Shown: positions 61,606 through 64,000 of the stretch, in pieces
Numbering within the stretch: position 1 is the stretch's first letter
Layout of the letters: the number at the start of each line of letters is the position of its first letter
Assembly: GCF_004339095.1 (NCBI RefSeq)
Contig: NZ_SMGQ01000012.1
Span: 1 to 64,000, forward strand
Reading direction: 5' to 3'
DNA from: Natranaerovirga hydrolytica
Lineage (GTDB): Bacteria; Bacillota; Clostridia; Lachnospirales; DSM-24629
DNA: 64,000 nt
Made by a program: the position numbers and the translations under genes
The notes under the pieces: generated by a model
What the model was told of the DNA's origin: nothing
Databases searched by the model: none
Seen by the model: the letters and a program-made list of their open reading frames with translations, nothing else

Positions 61606-64000
61606 ATGAGATTGAATCCATTAAAAAGACAAATCGTATCAATCATTACAATATTTTTTGTGTTGATTGTATCCATTGTACCAAGCACATCTTATGCTTT
61701 AGAAACGACGAATGATATTGAAGGGCATTGGGCAGAATCCATTATTCAAGAAATGATAGAAGAGAATATTATTGATGGATATACTGATGGGACCATTAGA
61801 CCAGATGAATCTATTAGACGCGCTGAATTTGCAGCACTAATGGTTAAAGCATTTGATTTAAGTGCCGAAGCCCATAAAATTTTTGATGACACATCAAACC
61901 ATTGGGCCCAAGAGGCGGTTTCTATTGCTTATGAGCATGGTATTATAAATGGTTACAATGCAGTAGAATTTGGACCAGACGATTTTATCACACGGGAACA
62001 AGCAGCAGTAATAATTGTTAGAGCGTTAGATTTAGATATAAAAGATATAAAAGATATAAAAGATATAAAAGATATAGAGAGTATGTTTTCTGATGAAAAT
62101 GAAATGAGCACTTGGGCAAAATCCAGTGTAGCAGCAGGAGTAGCAGCTCAATTGTTTGTTGGATATCCGGATGGTACCTTTAATCCTAAAGGTCATACAA
62201 CAAGAGCAGAAGCAAGTGTTATTATATATAAGGCTGTGGAGTTCAGAGATTCAATGAGTGCAGAACCTAGTGTAGAAGAGCCTTTGGTATTTGATAAAGC
62301 GGGTCTTTACGGATTAGAAACAGGAACTGAAATAGTCCATAACGATGTTATTATAAAATCCCCTGATGTTCAATTACAAAACTACATAATTGCAGGAGAT
62401 TTTACCATTGCAGAAGAAGTTGGTGATGGGGATGTGATTCTTAATAATATTCAAGTGGAGGGAGACACCTATATAAGGGGTGGTGGAACAGAAAGTATTT
62501 ATATTAACGGTGGTCAGTATAATAACATTGTCGTTCAACGGACGCCTACAGGTGCAGTTCGTATTGTAGTAACAGGAGACAATAGACTGGATGTAGAGAT
62601 AGATGATTATGCTGAAGATCAAATTGTAATTTTAGAAGGAAACTATAATCAAGTTTTAGTGACAGCGCCTAATGTGACAGTGATGACTTCTGAAGAAAGT
62701 AGCATTAAAGAAATTAGGTTAACTGAAAAAGCAAAAGATACTAAAATCACAACGTCTAATGCAAGTATAATAGAGAAAGTAACCATAGAAAGTATTGGAA
62801 CTGTTTTTGAAGGCGAGAAGAACACCATAAAGTCAGTAGAAGGTTCTAAAAAGAATGCCTATAGAGATAATGATGAAGTGGTTATAAGAGAAACCCCAAC
62901 AGTTAGAGGTCGTCCTTCAAGGCCTTCAACAGTGTCAGTCAGGGGCATAAGTATTGAGCCAACAACAATGACTTTAAAAGAAGGTGGCGCAACAAGTACA
63001 ATAATAGCAACAATAAGCCCAAATAATGCCAGCAATAAAAGAATTCATTGGCAATCACATAATGAATCAGTTGCAACAGTGGATAGTAGTGGTTTAGTAA
63101 CACCTGTTAGTGCAGGTTCTACAACAATTGCAGCCATAACAATGGATGGTAACTTTACAGCAACATGCCAAGTGGTTGTGAATGGGTCAGAAGATAATAG
63201 CCCAAAAATTATAGCATTGCCAGCACAAGTTATGGCAGATAGTAGTTTTAATCAAATATTTACATTGCGTCTTGAGAATGATATCTTTACAGAATCAATT
63301 CATTTAGAAGACATTTTACTCAGTAAGGGATTTGCTGAATTAACTGCAAGTAACTTCTTTAGAAATGATGATGCTACAGTAACCGTATCGGTGTATGGCA
63401 ATTTAGCAAATGCAGAGATAGGAAAAATCACCATACATGAAGATGCCTTAGTAAATAGCGATAGTCCATTATTAGCAAATGTTGAAGTGTCAGATATGGA
63501 TTTGATAAACGTAAGTGACATTACTGTGAGTGGAGATGCTATGGCTATGGTAGGCACAATATTGACAGCAACGCCAACGCCATTAAAAGCAGAAGGCGCT
63601 TATCAGTGGCAAGCCAGTAATAATGGAATAGACAACTGGGCGGATATAGGTACAGATTCCAGCACCTATGAAATAACTGCTGGAGATGAAGGCCAATATA
63701 TTCGAGTTGTATTTACTGCTTCAGGAAATTATTCTGGTAGTCCAACAAGTAATGTAATTGGACCAGTAACAACGGTAACAGAATATAAAATTGGAGACAC
63801 AGGACCAGCAGGTGGTATTGTCTTTTATGATAAAGGCAATAATGACGATGGTTGGAGATACTTAGAAGTATCACCTGTATCTACCCAGTGGAGTGATGTT
63901 AGCTGGGGTGGTTATGGAACTGAAATAGGTGAGACATCTGAGAACATTGGATCAGGGGCTTTGAATACTAGTCATATTATTAGTTGGTTATATGCCAATG
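61606..64000 (+). CDS. SLH-domain surface protein, 3' end outside window
   Basis: 798 residues are visible and the frame is open at the window end. The ATG at 61606 is used; a TTG at 61600 is nearer the ideal spacing from AAAAAGGGGG. After a signal peptide come three SLH repeats (IEGHWAESIIQEMIEEN, DTSNHWAQEAVSIAYEHG, STWAKSSVAAGVAAQL, with GYTDG and GYPDG turns). A beta-helix-like region follows (VILNNIQVEGDTYIRGG), then a Ig-like Big_2 domain (GISIEPTTMTLKEGGATS) and a second Ig-like region. A DUF1566-like segment (GDTGPAGGIVFYDKGN) begins near the end. It binds the cell wall through its SLH repeats. Confidence 0.88.
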   Translation, partial: MRLNPLKRQIVSIITIFFVLIVSIVPSTSYALETTNDIEGHWAESIIQEMIEENIIDGYTDGTIRPDESIRRAEFAALMVKAFDLSAEAHKIFDDTSNHWAQEAVSIAYEHGIINGYNAVEFGPDDFITREQAAVIIVRALDLDIKDIKDIKDIKDIESMFSDENEMSTWAKSSVAAGVAAQLFVGYPDGTFNPKGHTTRAEASVIIYKAVEFRDSMSAEPSVEEPLVFDKAGLYGLETGTEIVHNDVIIKSPDVQLQNYIIAGDFTIAEEVGDGDVILNNIQVEGDTYIRGGGTESIYINGGQYNNIVVQRTPTGAVRIVVTGDNRLDVEIDDYAEDQIVILEGNYNQVLVTAPNVTVMTSEESSIKEIRLTEKAKDTKITTSNASIIEKVTIESIGTVFEGEKNTIKSVEGSKKNAYRDNDEVVIRETPTVRGRPSRPSTVSVRGISIEPTTMTLKEGGATSTIIATISPNNASNKRIHWQSHNESVATVDSSGLVTPVSAGSTTIAAITMDGNFTATCQVVVNGSEDNSPKIIALPAQVMADSSFNQIFTLRLENDIFTESIHLEDILLSKGFAELTASNFFRNDDATVTVSVYGNLANAEIGKITIHEDALVNSDSPLLANVEVSDMDLINVSDITVSGDAMAMVGTILTATPTPLKAEGAYQWQASNNGIDNWADIGTDSSTYEITAGDEGQYIRVVFTASGNYSGSPTSNVIGPVTTVTEYKIGDTGPAGGIVFYDKGNNDDGWRYLEVSPVSTQWSDVSWGGYGTEIGETSENIGSGALNTSHIISWLYAN
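62035..62076 (+). repeat. In-frame 9-bp tandem repeat
   Basis: Four perfect copies of GATATAAAA plus a partial fifth lie in the coding sequence between the second and third SLH repeats. They encode Asp-Ile-Lys units. Because the unit is nine bases, slippage changes the linker length without shifting the frame. Confidence 0.9.

Noticed and set aside
1-64000. tRNA, rRNA or replication origin
   Set aside because: No cloverleaf with the TTCRA arm, no rRNA motifs and no DnaA-box cluster were noticed in a by-eye reading.

Overview
The window looks like chromosome from a low-GC, strongly A/T-rich anaerobic Bacillota (class Clostridia). The grounds are strong Shine-Dalgarno sites with many TTG and GTG starts, SLH-type S-layer proteins, a four-subunit 2-oxoacid:ferredoxin oxidoreductase, a LoaP-type NusG paralog, and Clostridia-type Tad-like genes. 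No rRNA, tRNA or CRISPR array was seen. Family names come from reading the sequence, without any database search.

Layout. (1) 1-9.9 kb: a co-directional Tad/Flp-like surface-appendage cluster. It has an Flp1-like pilin, a giant DUF5702-type membrane protein, two TadE-like pseudopilins, a prepilin peptidase, an FHA protein, a PP2C phosphatase and a secreted protein. Three of the pilin-like proteins carry a G^xxxxE processing site that suits the peptidase encoded among them. (2) 10.3-13.4 kb: a porGDAB-like operon behind a 480-bp leader with a perfect 16-bp palindrome over a -35 box. (3) 13.6-22.1 kb: housekeeping and mixed genes (rhomboid protease, flavodoxin-like/SCP2 fusion, UDP-GlcNAc 2-epimerase, CAP-domain protein, orphan histidine kinase, HIT protein, MurG, lipoprotein cyclophilin). 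(4) 22.3-25.6 kb: an S-layer-like SLH protein behind a near-consensus promoter. (5) 25.8-49.0 kb: a large surface-polysaccharide locus. It encodes PglF, E, D and C homologues (diNAcBac-type initiating sugar), WecB and WecC (ManNAcA), glycosyltransferases, a heparinase II/III-like protein, an ATP-grasp enzyme, GNAT and PglD-type acetyltransferases, Wzz, Wzy and Wzx. LoaP lies in the middle behind a consensus promoter.

(6) 49.0-59.7 kb: an accessory or defence island. It holds a HEPN-like protein, a zinc-ribbon/AbiH fusion, an IS3-family element with a readable -1 frameshift site, a pRiA4b ORF-3-like protein, decayed IS66, DDE and IS3 pieces, broken genes, and an AbiD/AbiF-like HEPN protein. 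That Abi gene is bracketed by two near-identical ~76-bp elements, each with a promoter and a hairpin. The downstream element launches a predicted ~95-nt three-hairpin RNA ending in an intrinsic terminator. This toxin-like protein plus ncRNA locus is the most interesting system in the window. (7) 59.8-64 kb: a membrane LuxR regulator and the start of a second SLH-domain surface protein that runs off the end.

The main theme is the cell envelope (pili, S-layer, polysaccharide, CAP and SLH proteins), interrupted by a mobile, defence-rich island directly after the polysaccharide locus.
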